DNA of 64,000 nt from Shewanella mangrovi. Its GTDB lineage: Bacteria; Pseudomonadota; Gammaproteobacteria; Enterobacterales; Shewanellaceae. The notes below the pieces were generated by a model. It was given only the letters and a program-made list of their open reading frames with translations, had not been told where the DNA came from and made no database searches. The stretch is taken from the NCBI RefSeq assembly GCF_000753795.1, contig NZ_JPEO01000001.1, positions 310,001 to 374,000 on the forward strand, read 5' to 3'. A program made the position numbers and the translations under genes. This document shows, piece after piece, positions 47,503 to 57,146 of the stretch; position 1 is the stretch's first letter, and each line of letters starts with the position of its first letter.

Positions 47503-48018
47503 ATGAAACGCTTAGTTGCATTGTTAGTGCAGTCGGTGCATCTGGTGCTGATGTTACTGTGTGCCTTCCTGTTAATCGGAAGCTCAAAGCTGATGATGCT
47601 GCGGCGTATTCCCGATAACGCTGGTTTCTGGGACCTATCCCATGTGTGGCTCGGCTGGCTAGCGGCAGTCCTCGCGCTGATATTCTTCGCCAAGCTGTGT
47701 GTGCATGGTCGTTGGCGTTTGTATTTTCCGTGGCTAGCATTAGCGTGGCGCCCGATTCTCAATGACATTAAAGGCCTGAGCAAAGGTAAAGTGCCATCAG
47801 CCGGTGGTGCAGGTCTCTTCAGCCTGATCGAGGGCTTTACTGTGTTATCACTGCTGCTAACGGGGGTGACTGGCGCACTATGGTTTTTGACCCAAGGCAG
47901 TGCTGACGCGGCAAGTTGGCGTCTCTGGCATCATAGCGCCGCTCATTGGTTTATCGGGCTGCTGATCGTGCACGTGATCTGCGCTTTGAGCCATCTAATT
48001 GATCTAGTACGCGATTAA
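47503..48018 (+). CDS. Cytochrome b-type membrane protein
   Basis: A 171-residue protein with four hydrophobic helices and several histidines in or near them (QSVHLV, LSHVW, LWHHSAAHW, IVHVICALSHLID), the pattern of cytochrome b561/b6-type haem-binding membrane subunits. GGAGAAG precedes the ATG. The short spacing to hemG makes one operon, so it may receive electrons from HemG or shuttle them to the quinone pool. That link is inference. Confidence 0.75.
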   Translation: MKRLVALLVQSVHLVLMLLCAFLLIGSSKLMMLRRIPDNAGFWDLSHVWLGWLAAVLALIFFAKLCVHGRWRLYFPWLALAWRPILNDIKGLSKGKVPSAGGAGLFSLIEGFTVLSLLLTGVTGALWFLTQGSADAASWRLWHHSAAHWFIGLLIVHVICALSHLIDLVRD

Positions 48019-48025
48019 CTGGGTG

Positions 48026-49630
48026 TTATTTGTCGGTCAATTGCCGCCGCAATAACTTGCCCACATTATTCAGCGGCAGCTCGTTATCAAACTGCATGAG
48101 CTTAGGGATCTTATAAGGCGCTAATTGCTCTTCGCAAAGTTGCTGCAGTTGAGCTTCAAGTTCAGGATTGGGTTTGGTCGTTGGCGCTAATACGATACGT
48201 GCTTGTACTTGTTCACCAGTGCGTTCGTGTGGCACGCCAAAAACAGCGGCTTGTACCACATCTTCATGCCTCATCAGCACGCGTTCTACCTCCGCAGGCG
48301 AAACATTCATTCCCGACACAATGATGATGTCTTTTTTGCGATCGACAACATACAAATTGCCGTCGTTATCTTCGCGTACCATATCGCCGGTACGAAAGTA
48401 GCCATCAGCGGTGATGACGGCGGCTGTTTCCTGTGGCTGTTGCCAGTAGCCTTGCATCAATTGTGGCCCCTTCACTAACAGTTCACCGCACTCGCCACTG
48501 GTTACCTGATTGTCATCATCATCCACGATACGAATATCGGTGTCAGACACAGGTTTGCCAATGCTTAATGGCAGTTGCTCTCCATACAAGTTGATGGTGA
48601 CCACGGGCGAGGTTTCACTGAGACCATAACCTTGATTGACGGCACAACCGGTTAATCTTTGCCACTGTTTGGCCGCGACTTCTGACAAACTGGTAGCACC
48701 TGCAAGGGTGAGTTTTAGTTGGCTGAAATCCAACTCCTGAAATTTTGCATGATGACACAGTGGAGCAAATAGGCTGCTTAACCCGGCAAAGCAGGTTGCG
48801 GGTTTTAGTGTCCACACCTCAACCATCTCATCTAAATTGCGCAATGTAGGCAGTAGGGTGGCGGTTGCCCCGTGCGCGAAATACAGCAGATGCACCATAA
48901 ACGAATAAATATGGTACATAGGCAAAGGAGACAATAACTGTTCTGCGCCTTCGCTGATGTAGTGTTGCAGACGTTGATAGCACTGCGACAGGTTGGCAAG
49001 CAGGTTATGGTGGCTGAGCATCGCCCCTTTTACTGTGCCGCTGCTACCACCGGTGTATTGCAATAAGGCTAAGGCGTTGCCCTCAAGCGCCACTGGCGTA
49101 AATACCAGACTGCGTCCAGCGGCGAGTACCCGATTAAATTCCACATTTTGCAGCGCCGTTCTCGGCTGCGGCACCGGTTTGTGCAGATCCTGCAAGTGGG
49201 TCGAAATTACCGTGGTGATCGGCGTATTCATACTGACCTTGGCAAGCCCCGGTAATAGGTCCGAAATCACCACTAAGGCTTGCACTTGTGCATCGTTAAA
49301 TTGCGCGATGAGTTCCGACTCTGTGAACTGTGGGTTGGTGTTCACTACAACCAATCCCGCGCGCAGGGCACCATAAGCGCAAATCACATACTGTAAGCAG
49401 TTGGGCAATTGCAGTGCGATGCGGTCACCGACCTGCAACTGGGTATAATGCTGTAACCAAGCGGCGAATGCTCGCGAGTCCCGTTCAAGCTCAGCAAAAC
49501 TGAGTGATACGCCGCGGCAGTAAAATGCGCTCCTATCGGAAAAACGGAAACACACCTGTTCAATCAATTGTGCCAGTGATGCGGGTTGTTGCACTGTGCT
49601 GGCGGGTTGTTGCAGCGGTACAGTTGTCAT
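48026..49630 (-). CDS. AMP-forming long-chain acyl-CoA ligase
   Basis: A 534-residue ANL-superfamily enzyme. The phosphate-binding loop is YTGGSSGTVKGA (TGGSSG), followed by GYGLSETSP, YFRTGDM and VDRKKDIIIVSGMNVSPAEVE, with the catalytic lysine in NNVGKLLRRQL at the C-terminus. This suggests FadD-like acyl-CoA synthesis; the acyl chain length is not readable. It converges on the hemG operon with a seven-base gap. Confidence 0.85.
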   Translation of the reverse strand: MTTVPLQQPASTVQQPASLAQLIEQVCFRFSDRSAFYCRGVSLSFAELERDSRAFAAWLQHYTQLQVGDRIALQLPNCLQYVICAYGALRAGLVVVNTNPQFTESELIAQFNDAQVQALVVISDLLPGLAKVSMNTPITTVISTHLQDLHKPVPQPRTALQNVEFNRVLAAGRSLVFTPVALEGNALALLQYTGGSSGTVKGAMLSHHNLLANLSQCYQRLQHYISEGAEQLLSPLPMYHIYSFMVHLLYFAHGATATLLPTLRNLDEMVEVWTLKPATCFAGLSSLFAPLCHHAKFQELDFSQLKLTLAGATSLSEVAAKQWQRLTGCAVNQGYGLSETSPVVTINLYGEQLPLSIGKPVSDTDIRIVDDDDNQVTSGECGELLVKGPQLMQGYWQQPQETAAVITADGYFRTGDMVREDNDGNLYVVDRKKDIIIVSGMNVSPAEVERVLMRHEDVVQAAVFGVPHERTGEQVQARIVLAPTTKPNPELEAQLQQLCEEQLAPYKIPKLMQFDNELPLNNVGKLLRRQLTDK

Positions 49631-50090
49631 AAGGCAGATTTTTTCAGGTTGTTGGCAAGACGCCCATCAACTCATTGGCGTAAAAGGATAAGTGCTGTTA
49701 CTGAGCATAGAGTTTTTTTCTCGATCGCGCATCTGACTTTTGGCGGATACGTCCTACGACTTTCGCTTTATTGCAAAGATTCATTTGCTTACAACCACTA
49801 AGCGCTACTGGCTTAAGTATACATTTGTTAATAATGCGCATTTATTAATCATTTGCTTAAATGGTGTTCATATATCACTCATTACCTTCCGTTATTAAAT
49901 ATAAGAATAAAAAATGGTTAAATAATTAAATATTCAATAATCGGTATTTTGGAATTTTGTGCTCAATGTTACATTTGTGTTGCCATTTTTGGGTTTTGGT
50001 GTGATTTTCGCGCTGGGAGACCGAGGTGGGGCAAAGCGTCATCTAGCATGACCCTTGCACAACAATAAAAATATAGCGAGACACTAAAGA
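49631..50090. other. AT-rich intergenic region upstream of the TonB receptor
   Basis: About 460 bases between divergent genes. The central part (49820-49950) is strongly AT-rich and should hold the promoters. I looked for a Fur-type GATAATGATAATCATTATC site and a B12 or thiamin riboswitch core and saw neither. The signal for receptor control is unknown. Confidence 0.4.
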
Positions 50091-52598
50091 ATGAAGAAAC
50101 AACATAAGAACACAAATACGTGGATGCTGAGCAGCATCAGCTTGGCCGTTTCAATGGCATTAGCGGCACCAGTGATGGCAGAGGATGATGCGGCGGCCAC
50201 TAGCAGTGCTACATCTAACGTAGAACGCATCGCCGTGGTGGGGTCACGGGCTGCGCCGCGTTCAGTGGGCGAATCGCCAGTACCGGTCGATATTATCGGC
50301 AATGAAGAGTTTACTAAGAACGGCGCCACAGATATGAATGATCTGATGGGGAAGGTGGTGCCGTCTTACAATGTTAACGCACAGCCAATCAGCGATGCGG
50401 CGACCTTAGTTCGTCCGGCAAATATGCGCGGTTTGGCACCTGATCACACCTTGGTATTGGTCAATGGTAAGCGCCGTCATCGTGCTTCTGTGATTGCATT
50501 CCAAGGTGGTGGTGTTTCTGATGGTGCACAAGGTCCCGATATTTCAGTGATTCCAGCGATCGCGTTGAAACAGGTTGAGGTACTGCGTGATGGGGCAGCG
50601 GCACAATACGGTTCAGATGCGATTGCCGGGGTGATTAACTTCCAGCTCAAAGATGCGGCCGAAGGCGGCGAAATTGAGTTGCGTAGCGGTCAATATTACC
50701 AAGGCGACGGTGGTATGGGGCAGATTGCCGCCAACGTCGGTTTGCCACTTACTGCGGCTGGTTTTGCCAACCTGAGTTTTGAATACAAAGAGCAGGACGA
50801 TACTAACCGCAGTGTGCAGCGTGATGATGCACAGGCGCTGATTGACGCGGGTAATCTGGCGGTGCCGGAGCCAGCTCAGGTATGGGGCACGCCAAAAACT
50901 AAATCAGACTTTAAATTCTTCTTTAACTCAGGCCTGGACTTAGACGACCACAATAAACTGTATCTGTTTGGTAACTGGGCGCGTCGCGATGTCGAAGGCG
51001 GCTTCTATTACCGTAACCCAGAAAACCGCAGCGGTGTATACAGCAATGATGGTGGCGCTACGCCGCTGATCGGTGATTTGACGGGTGACATGTCTGGCGG
51101 TTGCGAAGGCATGAGCATTGCTGACGCTGCAGCATCAGATAGCTGTTACTCATTCACTGAAATGTTCCCCGGCGGCTTTACGCCTCGTTTTGGCGGTGTA
51201 GTGAAGGACGCGTCGTTCGTTGTGGGTATGAAAGGCGAGCTGTCGACTGACTGGAGTTACGATGCCGCGTTCTCATACGGTAACAACGATTCCGACTTCT
51301 ACATCAAAAACACGGTCAACGCGTCATTAGGCCCAGATACGCCAAATGATTTTGACCCTGGCCGTTATGTTGAAACTGAGCGTGGGGTGAACGTCGATTT
51401 TGATTACTACGGTATCGAAAGCTGGAACATCGCCATGGGCGCGGAATTCCGCCGCGAAACCTTTGAGATCTATAACGGTGATCAATACTCGTTTGAAATC
51501 GGCCCATTGGCTTCGCAAGGCTTTGGTATCGGTTCCAACGGCTTCCCCGGCTTTAAGCCAGAAGACGCTGGTAAGTGGAGCCGCGATAACTACGCCATCT
51601 ACGTCGATGTGGAAAAAGAACTGACACAGGATTTGTTGGTGACGGGTGCAGTACGTTACGAAGACTATGACGACTTCGGTTCCACCACTAACGGCAAGTT
51701 ATCAGCCATTTGGACCGTGAATGAGTACTTCTCATTGCGCGGCGCGGCGAGCACTGGTTTCCGTGCGCCAACCGTGGGTCAAAGCAACGTGCGTAACGTG
51801 TCGACCTCCTTTGGCCCGAATGGACTGCAGGACCAAGCAACCTTGCCACCGACGAACCCAATTTCGGTGCAAAAAGGGGGCAAGCCACTGGATCCGGAAA
51901 AGTCAGTCAACTTGTCGGTGGGCGGTGTGTTGAATGTGGATACGTTCTTCCTGACGTTGGATTACTTCAACATCAAGCTAAAAGATCGTATTTCGCAAAC
52001 CTCTGCGTTGCAGTTAACGCAAGATGACCGTGATGCGTTGATCGCCCAAGGCATTCTGGATGCTAGCAGTTACTCAGCGGTGCGTTACTTCACCAACGAC
52101 TTTGATACCACGACTCAAGGTATCGACTTAGTGATTAGCTATGCGCCAGATTGGTTTGATGGCAGCAACTTCTCTTTGGCCTATAACTGGACTAAGACTG
52201 AGGTTGATGACTTCAATCCAGAAAACATCAGTGACGCTAAAGTGAAAGCGCTGGAAGAAGCAATTCCACACCACAAAGGCTCACTGACGTGGACCCAGGA
52301 AGTCACTGCTAATCTGCGCTCAATGGTGCGGGTGAACTACTACGGTGCTTACTGGGAAAACCACTTGGATTCAGATGGTGATCTCCCAATTGATGTGTCC
52401 AGTGCCTTTACTGTCGATGCTGAGCTTGGCTATGACATCAACGACGATTGGAGTGTATCGATTGGGGCGCAAAACTTGTTTGATGCCTATCCAGACGAAA
52501 ACCCATGGGCAGGTATTGCTGGTGCGAAATATCCGGTGACTTCGCCATATGGCTTTAACGGCGGCTTCTATTACGGCCGTCTGAACTACCGTTTTTAA
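50091..52598 (+). CDS. TonB-dependent outer-membrane receptor
   Basis: An 835-residue receptor. A signal peptide (about 30 residues, ending PVMA) is followed by a TonB-box-like ERIAVVGSR near residue 45. The plug domain (about 55-170) contains VLVNGKRRHR and EVLRDGAAAQYGSDAIAGVINF, then the 22-strand barrel, ending in the aromatic YYGRLNYRF. The ligand is not evident. The extended GGGVSDGAQGPD loop in the plug marks a subgroup common in Shewanella and related genera. No ExbBD or uptake partner lies adjacent. Confidence 0.9.
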   Translation: MKKQHKNTNTWMLSSISLAVSMALAAPVMAEDDAAATSSATSNVERIAVVGSRAAPRSVGESPVPVDIIGNEEFTKNGATDMNDLMGKVVPSYNVNAQPISDAATLVRPANMRGLAPDHTLVLVNGKRRHRASVIAFQGGGVSDGAQGPDISVIPAIALKQVEVLRDGAAAQYGSDAIAGVINFQLKDAAEGGEIELRSGQYYQGDGGMGQIAANVGLPLTAAGFANLSFEYKEQDDTNRSVQRDDAQALIDAGNLAVPEPAQVWGTPKTKSDFKFFFNSGLDLDDHNKLYLFGNWARRDVEGGFYYRNPENRSGVYSNDGGATPLIGDLTGDMSGGCEGMSIADAAASDSCYSFTEMFPGGFTPRFGGVVKDASFVVGMKGELSTDWSYDAAFSYGNNDSDFYIKNTVNASLGPDTPNDFDPGRYVETERGVNVDFDYYGIESWNIAMGAEFRRETFEIYNGDQYSFEIGPLASQGFGIGSNGFPGFKPEDAGKWSRDNYAIYVDVEKELTQDLLVTGAVRYEDYDDFGSTTNGKLSAIWTVNEYFSLRGAASTGFRAPTVGQSNVRNVSTSFGPNGLQDQATLPPTNPISVQKGGKPLDPEKSVNLSVGGVLNVDTFFLTLDYFNIKLKDRISQTSALQLTQDDRDALIAQGILDASSYSAVRYFTNDFDTTTQGIDLVISYAPDWFDGSNFSLAYNWTKTEVDDFNPENISDAKVKALEEAIPHHKGSLTWTQEVTANLRSMVRVNYYGAYWENHLDSDGDLPIDVSSAFTVDAELGYDINDDWSVSIGAQNLFDAYPDENPWAGIAGAKYPVTSPYGFNGGFYYGRLNYRF

Positions 52599-52618
52599 CC
52601 ATCCTTGACGTGGTTATT

Positions 52619-52655
52619 GGGCAATAGGCGCTGTCTATTGCCCTTTTTTATTTTT
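52619..52655 (+). terminator. Terminator after the TonB receptor
   Basis: GGGCAATAG and CTATTGCCC flank a seven-base loop and are followed by TTTTTTATTTTT, 20 bases past the stop. Confidence 0.87.
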
Positions 52656-52742
52656 GTGTGTGGGATTAGCGCTTCTGAGTCACGCGCTGAATACGTTATA
52701 GTGCGTGTTTATTCAACAAGTTGCAGGCAGCAAGGAAAGAGT

Positions 52743-53357
52743 ATGAGTTTAAGTATGTGGCTGGGGCTGTTAGCCATATGTGCATTGGGCGCAATGTCAC
52801 CGGGTCCTAGTCTGGCAATGGTGGTGCGTCATACCCTAGGTGGCGGACGTAGCCGTGGCATCATGTGTGCGTGGGCACATTCGATCGGTATCGGCATTTA
52901 TGCACTGATTACTTTGCTTGGCCTTGCGGCACTACTTAAACATTATCCGATGCTGTTCAATGCAATTGCCCTGGCGGGTGGCCTGTATTTAGCTTGGTTG
53001 GGCTGGAAAGCGCTGACGGCGCAAGGTGGTATGCAGCAAAAGCTCGCGGGTGGTGCCCCCGTATCCGCGTGGGCAGCTGCGCGAGATGGCTTTGCCATTT
53101 CGTTATTGAACCCCAAAATCATGCTGTTCTTTATGGCGCTGTTCAGCCAGTTTGTGCTGGCGGCGCAGCACAGTGGCGGCAAGAGTTTAATTGTACTGAC
53201 GCCAGTGATTGTTGATGGTCTGTGGTACACCATTATCGCCTTTATGTTGTCACAGCCCAAAGTGCTCGATAAATTGCGCGCTAAAGCGCAACTGATCGAT
53301 AGAATCACCGGCGTGGTGTTATTGCTGTTGGCAGTACGGGTCGTGGTATCGATTTAA
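52743..53357 (+). CDS. LysE/RhtB-family amino acid exporter
   Basis: 204 residues from the ATG at 52743 (AGGAAAGAG upstream); the frame opens further left but without a ribosome site. It has the six-helix LysE fold with the family motif GAMSPGPSLAMV near residues 17-28, then LYLAWLGWKAL and LLNPKIMLFFMALFSQF. It probably exports an amino acid or homoserine-lactone-like compound; the substrate is unknown. Its stop abuts the stop of the convergent LysR gene with no spacer. Confidence 0.85.
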   Translation: MSLSMWLGLLAICALGAMSPGPSLAMVVRHTLGGGRSRGIMCAWAHSIGIGIYALITLLGLAALLKHYPMLFNAIALAGGLYLAWLGWKALTAQGGMQQKLAGGAPVSAWAAARDGFAISLLNPKIMLFFMALFSQFVLAAQHSGGKSLIVLTPVIVDGLWYTIIAFMLSQPKVLDKLRAKAQLIDRITGVVLLLLAVRVVVSI

Positions 53358-54251
53358 TTAATGATGCAGGCGTTGCAGAAGAAACTGTCGCAGCGCCTTA
53401 ATCAGTGGTGATAGCTGGCGCCTATCAGGCACTAACATATTCAAGGGCGCCGCTTCTCCTTGCCAGTCTTGGCACAATGGCAGCAAGCGACCGGCAGCCA
53501 AATCATCCCTCACGTCCAAGTGGGACTTATAGGCAATGCCTGCCCCTGCTAACGCCCAGCGATGCACCATTTCGCCATCATCGGCGCTGCGATCGCCGCT
53601 GACTTCCACCCTCAATACTTCGCCATCACGACTAAACTGCCAGCGGTTGTGTAATCTATCGGCCAGCATAAAGCAGAGGCAATTATGCTCACTCAAGGCT
53701 AATGGTGAGTCAGGTTTGCCATGGCGTGCAATATAGTCTGGCGAGGCACACAACACCCGGCAGTTGTCACTGACTAATGGCAGTGAAATCAGGCTGGAAT
53801 CTGCGGGTACACCATAACGAATGAGTAGGTCGAGTGGTTGCCGATAGAGGTTACTCAGATGATCACTGACCTGCAATTTGAGGCTGACTTGCGGATACAA
53901 CTGCAAAAATTCATCCAGTAGCCGCATAAATTGGTGACGACCTAGATCAGATGGCAACGACAGATGCAGTTGCCCTTGCAAGCGGGTGTGCTGTGAATGT
54001 AACTGTGCCTCTGCGTTCGCTAAGGTCGTTAATGCCTGCTCACATTGCTGCAGATATTGCTCACCTTGCGGCGTTAATCTGAGGTTGCGGGTTGAGCGCA
54101 CAAATAGCACAGTCCCCAGTTGTTGTTCCACTCGCTTAATGGCCGCGCTTATGGCCGCTGGCGTCATGTCCATTGAGCGTGCGACGTTGGAGAGGCTGCC
54201 TTGTCGAGCGGTTTCCAACAATATTTGAAGATCTTGCAAGCCTTTTAGCAT
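53358..54251 (-). CDS. LysR-type transcriptional regulator
   Basis: A 297-residue regulator. The N-terminal winged helix-turn-helix (LQILLETARQGSLSNVARSMDMTPAAISAAIKRVEQQLG) is typical of the family, followed by a periplasmic-binding-protein-like effector domain. It diverges from the oxidoreductase gene at 54374, the usual arrangement for a LysR regulator and its target. The 120-base gap is AT-rich, but I could not single out a T-N11-A box. Confidence 0.88.
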   Translation of the reverse strand: MLKGLQDLQILLETARQGSLSNVARSMDMTPAAISAAIKRVEQQLGTVLFVRSTRNLRLTPQGEQYLQQCEQALTTLANAEAQLHSQHTRLQGQLHLSLPSDLGRHQFMRLLDEFLQLYPQVSLKLQVSDHLSNLYRQPLDLLIRYGVPADSSLISLPLVSDNCRVLCASPDYIARHGKPDSPLALSEHNCLCFMLADRLHNRWQFSRDGEVLRVEVSGDRSADDGEMVHRWALAGAGIAYKSHLDVRDDLAAGRLLPLCQDWQGEAAPLNMLVPDRRQLSPLIKALRQFLLQRLHH

Positions 54252-54373
54252 TCCAGTGCCACCGGTTTATTTTCAAAAATTTTTTAAAACTATTATTCAA
54301 TTTTAGTGGTTTTTCAAGGCAAACAACATCGTTAGATTAGGGGCATATTTTCTCGCGTGATTAAGGAAACTCC

Positions 54374-55381
54374 ATGAAAGCCATTGGTTACCAGCAAGCG
54401 CATGCGCTTGGGGCTGAAAACAGCTTAACGGATATCGAATTGCCAATGCCTAGCCCTGCAGCGCGCGATATTCTGGTGCAGGTGAGTGCGATTTCTGTTA
54501 ATCCGGTTGATACCAAAATTCGCACCAATGTCAGTGCTGACGCAGGTGGCTATAAGGTACTGGGGTGGGACGCTGTAGGAACTGTTACTGCCGTCGGCAG
54601 TGAGGTGAGTTTGTTTAAGGTCGGTGATCGTGTCTGGTATGCCGGCGATTTAACTCGTCCCGGCAGTAATGCGGAATATCAATTAGTTGATGAGCGTATT
54701 GCCGCCTTGGCGCCCACCAGTCTCAGCGATGCCGAAGCTGCAGCCTTGCCGCTGACAACCCTCACAGCATGGGAGTTGTTGTATGACCGTCTTGCGCTTA
54801 CTGATGATGAATCGGCGAAAACGCTGCTGGTCGTCGGCGCTGCTGGTGGTGTTGGTTCAATTCTGGTGCAGTTAGCCAAACGCATTAGCAATATAACTGT
54901 GGTGGCGACCGCTGGCCGTGAAGCGTCTAAACAGTGGTTGCTAGAATTAGGTGTCGACCATGTGATTGACCACCATCAGGATTTTATTCCGCAACTGCAA
55001 GCGCTCGGCATTGATGGCGTGCACTATGTGGCGTCGCTGAATAACACCGATGAACATATTCAGCGCATTGTAGATGCGCTCAGACCGCAGGGGAAGTTGG
55101 CGCTTATTGATGACCCACAAGTGTTTGATATTAAGTTATTGAAGCGTAAAAGCTTATCCTTGCACTGGGAGTTTATGTACACCCGTTCGATGTTCGGCAC
55201 CGAAGATATGCAGCGCCAACATGAGATCCTCGCCGCCACCGCTAAGCTAGTCGATGATGGGCAGATCCGCACCACCGTGGCTGAGCAATTTGGCAGCATC
55301 AATGCGGCGAATATTCTCAAAGCGCATCAGTTGCTTGAGTCGCATCAGGCGCGTGGAAAGATTGTGTTAAACGGTTTTTAA
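54374..55381 (+). CDS. Medium-chain zinc-type alcohol dehydrogenase / quinone oxidoreductase-like protein
   Basis: A 335-residue MDR-fold reductase. The NAD(P)-binding motif VVGAAGGVGSILVQLAK lies near residues 154-170, and the N-terminal catalytic domain starts MKAIGYQQAHALG. The zinc-ligand pattern of true alcohol dehydrogenases is not apparent, which favours the zinc-independent quinone-oxidoreductase-like subgroup (TIGR02817-like). It faces the LysR gene and is likely its target. The substrate is unknown; a double-bond or quinone reduction is plausible. Confidence 0.82.
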   Translation: MKAIGYQQAHALGAENSLTDIELPMPSPAARDILVQVSAISVNPVDTKIRTNVSADAGGYKVLGWDAVGTVTAVGSEVSLFKVGDRVWYAGDLTRPGSNAEYQLVDERIAALAPTSLSDAEAAALPLTTLTAWELLYDRLALTDDESAKTLLVVGAAGGVGSILVQLAKRISNITVVATAGREASKQWLLELGVDHVIDHHQDFIPQLQALGIDGVHYVASLNNTDEHIQRIVDALRPQGKLALIDDPQVFDIKLLKRKSLSLHWEFMYTRSMFGTEDMQRQHEILAATAKLVDDGQIRTTVAEQFGSINAANILKAHQLLESHQARGKIVLNGF

Positions 55382-55424
55382 GCAGACCGCAACTTGCTTT
55401 ACTCTTATATAAATTCCAACAAGC

Positions 55425-55451
55425 AAAAAGGGGCTGTTTAGCCCCTTTTTT
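55425..55451. terminator. Terminator between the oxidoreductase and DUF3144 genes
   Basis: AAAAAGGGGCT and AGCCCCTTTTT pair around GTTT; both strands carry T-runs. Confidence 0.87.
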
Positions 55452-55471
55452 ATGTCCGCAATTCTCCGCAA

Positions 55472-55801
55472 TTACGGTTGGAATTGTTGCACGCTGTTAT
55501 CTGCTGGCGCAGCTTCCTGCTCGGCAGCAGGCGCTTGTGGCGGATTGGCGATATGATCGTCCAAGTTATCCTGCAGCATCTCACGATATTCGTTAGCAAA
55601 CCACTGTAGTGCGCTGTCTCGCTCGGCGGCTAAATCAGAAGACTTAATCGCTGCTTCAAAGGCATTGTAACGCGCTGCGGCAAAGCGCAATGCGGTACCT
55701 ACTTTACCGACATCTTGCTCTGACTGGCTTAACTCATTGGCAAGCGCAATAAATTGATCGGCCAGTTCAAAAATAGTGGTGTCTTTATTGGCGTCTGTCA
55801 T
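55472..55801 (-). CDS. DUF3144 family protein
   Basis: 109 residues from the ATG at 55801; the frame runs further upstream through a 20-base tandem repeat, which makes an upstream start unlikely. It matches the DUF3144 pattern (FELADQFIALANELSQ, RFAAARYNAFEAA, ALQWFANEYREMLQDNLDDH) of small helical cytoplasmic proteins of unknown role. The C-terminal tail is Ala/Pro/Glu-rich and probably disordered. GAGAG lies about eight bases before the ATG. Confidence 0.72.
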   Translation of the reverse strand: MTDANKDTTIFELADQFIALANELSQSEQDVGKVGTALRFAAARYNAFEAAIKSSDLAAERDSALQWFANEYREMLQDNLDDHIANPPQAPAAEQEAAPADNSVQQFQP

Positions 55802-55836
55802 ACGTCCGCTCTCTTGTGTTGTTATAAAAAAACCGT

Positions 55837-55876
55837 GCAATTCTAAAGCAAAGCGCGCAATTCTAAAGCAAAGCGC
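55837..55876. repeat. Exact 20-bp tandem duplication
   Basis: GCAATTCTAAAGCAAAGCGC occurs twice in a row, followed by a partial third start (GCAACTTCT). It lies 35-75 bases upstream of the DUF3144 start and between it and the tautomerase stop. Confidence 0.9.
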
Positions 55877-55916
55877 GCAACTTCTCAGCAGATATTTTAG
55901 CGAATACTTATGCCGC

Positions 55917-56306
55917 TTATAACTTACCTGTGGCGTATTGGGCTTCGCCCATGCCGAAACTCCAATCTTCACGTTCATTGCTGAAGAAGGAGATCATTAA
56001 ATCTTCGCCACGGATACCACATTGTTCGTTTAATTCGGCGGCGAGACGTTGCATAAACAGATGCTTTTGTTCTTGAGGACGAGGGCTAGTAAATACTCGC
56101 AGTACCGTCGTTTGGCGTGAACGCTCGAAGCCGAGTCCGGTATCTTCAATCACCATCAAACCTGCTTTGTGTTCATTGACGATCTGATAGCGATCGCGTT
56201 CTGGTACCTGAAACACTTCCAGTACGACCTGATGGGCGCAATCGAGCATTCTGCGCAGGTCACTGACATTTTGCCCCTCAACTACATCAAATACTAACAA
56301 TGGCAT
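55917..56306 (-). CDS. Tautomerase-family protein
   Basis: A 129-residue protein beginning MPLLVFDVVEG. Proline 2, exposed after removal of Met, is the general acid/base of the 4-oxalocrotonate tautomerase superfamily. The two-lobed length (about 130 residues) and the ERDRYQIV and EQKHLFMQRLAAELNEQCGI segments fit the longer tautomerase_2/MIF-like branch. Substrate is unknown. It diverges from ung. Confidence 0.75.
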   Translation of the reverse strand: MPLLVFDVVEGQNVSDLRRMLDCAHQVVLEVFQVPERDRYQIVNEHKAGLMVIEDTGLGFERSRQTTVLRVFTSPRPQEQKHLFMQRLAAELNEQCGIRGEDLMISFFSNEREDWSFGMGEAQYATGKL

Positions 56307-56453
56307 CTTGTTTTTCCCCGTTACTTAAAAAGGCATTGTACGGCTCACATTCATGAGATGCACGCCCTCAGCGCAGTTATTCTGGACTTGTGTCATACGC
56401 CGCGCATCTCTAAGCTACTGCTAACCGAATGATCGCTTGGACAATTTATCATC

Positions 56454-57122
56454 ATGCAACAATGGGCTGACTTTATTGCACAGCAACAACAGCAAGCTTA
56501 CTTTCAGCAGTTAAGCGAGTTTGTGGCACACGAGCGTGCCAGTGGCAAAGCTATCTATCCTCCTGAAAACGAGGTCTTTAGCGCCTTTGATTTAACACCG
56601 TTGGAGAAGGTGCGAGTAGTGCTTATCGGCCAAGATCCTTACCACGGCCCAGATCAAGCGCACGGCCTGTGTTTCTCGGTAAAACCCGGCATCAAAGCAC
56701 CGCCATCGTTAGCTAACATGTATAAAGAACTGGCGACCGATATTGATGGCTTTGAGATCCCCAATCACGGTTTTTTGGAAAGTTGGGCCAAGCAGGGCGT
56801 ACTGATGCTCAATACTGTGTTGACGGTCGAGCAGGGCAAAGCTCATTCCCACGCTAAAGCGGGATGGGAGACCTTTACAGATGAAGTGATCGATCTGCTG
56901 AATCAGCACCAGACACCGAAGATTTTTGTGCTGTGGGGCGGCCATGCGCAGAAAAAAGGTAAGCGTTTGGACGGCCAACGTCATCGCATCATTAGTGGCC
57001 CGCATCCATCACCATTGTCGGCCTATCGTGGCTTCTTTGGTTGCGGTCATTTTTCTGAAATCAACCGCCAGTTGGTGGCATGGGGCCAAGCGCCTATCGA
57101 CTGGCAACCACAACTACCGTAA
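56454..57122 (+). CDS. ung: Uracil-DNA glycosylase Ung
   Basis: A 222-residue family-1 enzyme that removes uracil from DNA. The water-activating loop is GQDPYHG with Asp61, AHGLCFSV follows, and the C-terminal [13 protein letters not shown] (His near 184) is the DNA-intercalating loop. Length matches E. coli Ung (229). It is followed 24 bases later by folM. Confidence 0.95.
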   Translation: MQQWADFIAQQQQQAYFQQLSEFVAHERASGKAIYPPENEVFSAFDLTPLEKVRVVLIGQDPYHGPDQAHGLCFSVKPGIKAPPSLANMYKELATDIDGFEIPNHGFLESWAKQGVLMLNTVLTVEQGKAHSHAKAGWETFTDEVIDLLNQHQTPKIFVLWGGHAQKKGKRLDGQRHRIISGPHPSPLSAYRGFFGCGHFSEINRQLVAWGQAPIDWQPQLP

Positions 57123-57146
57123 GCAACCCAGCACAAGGAACCGAGC

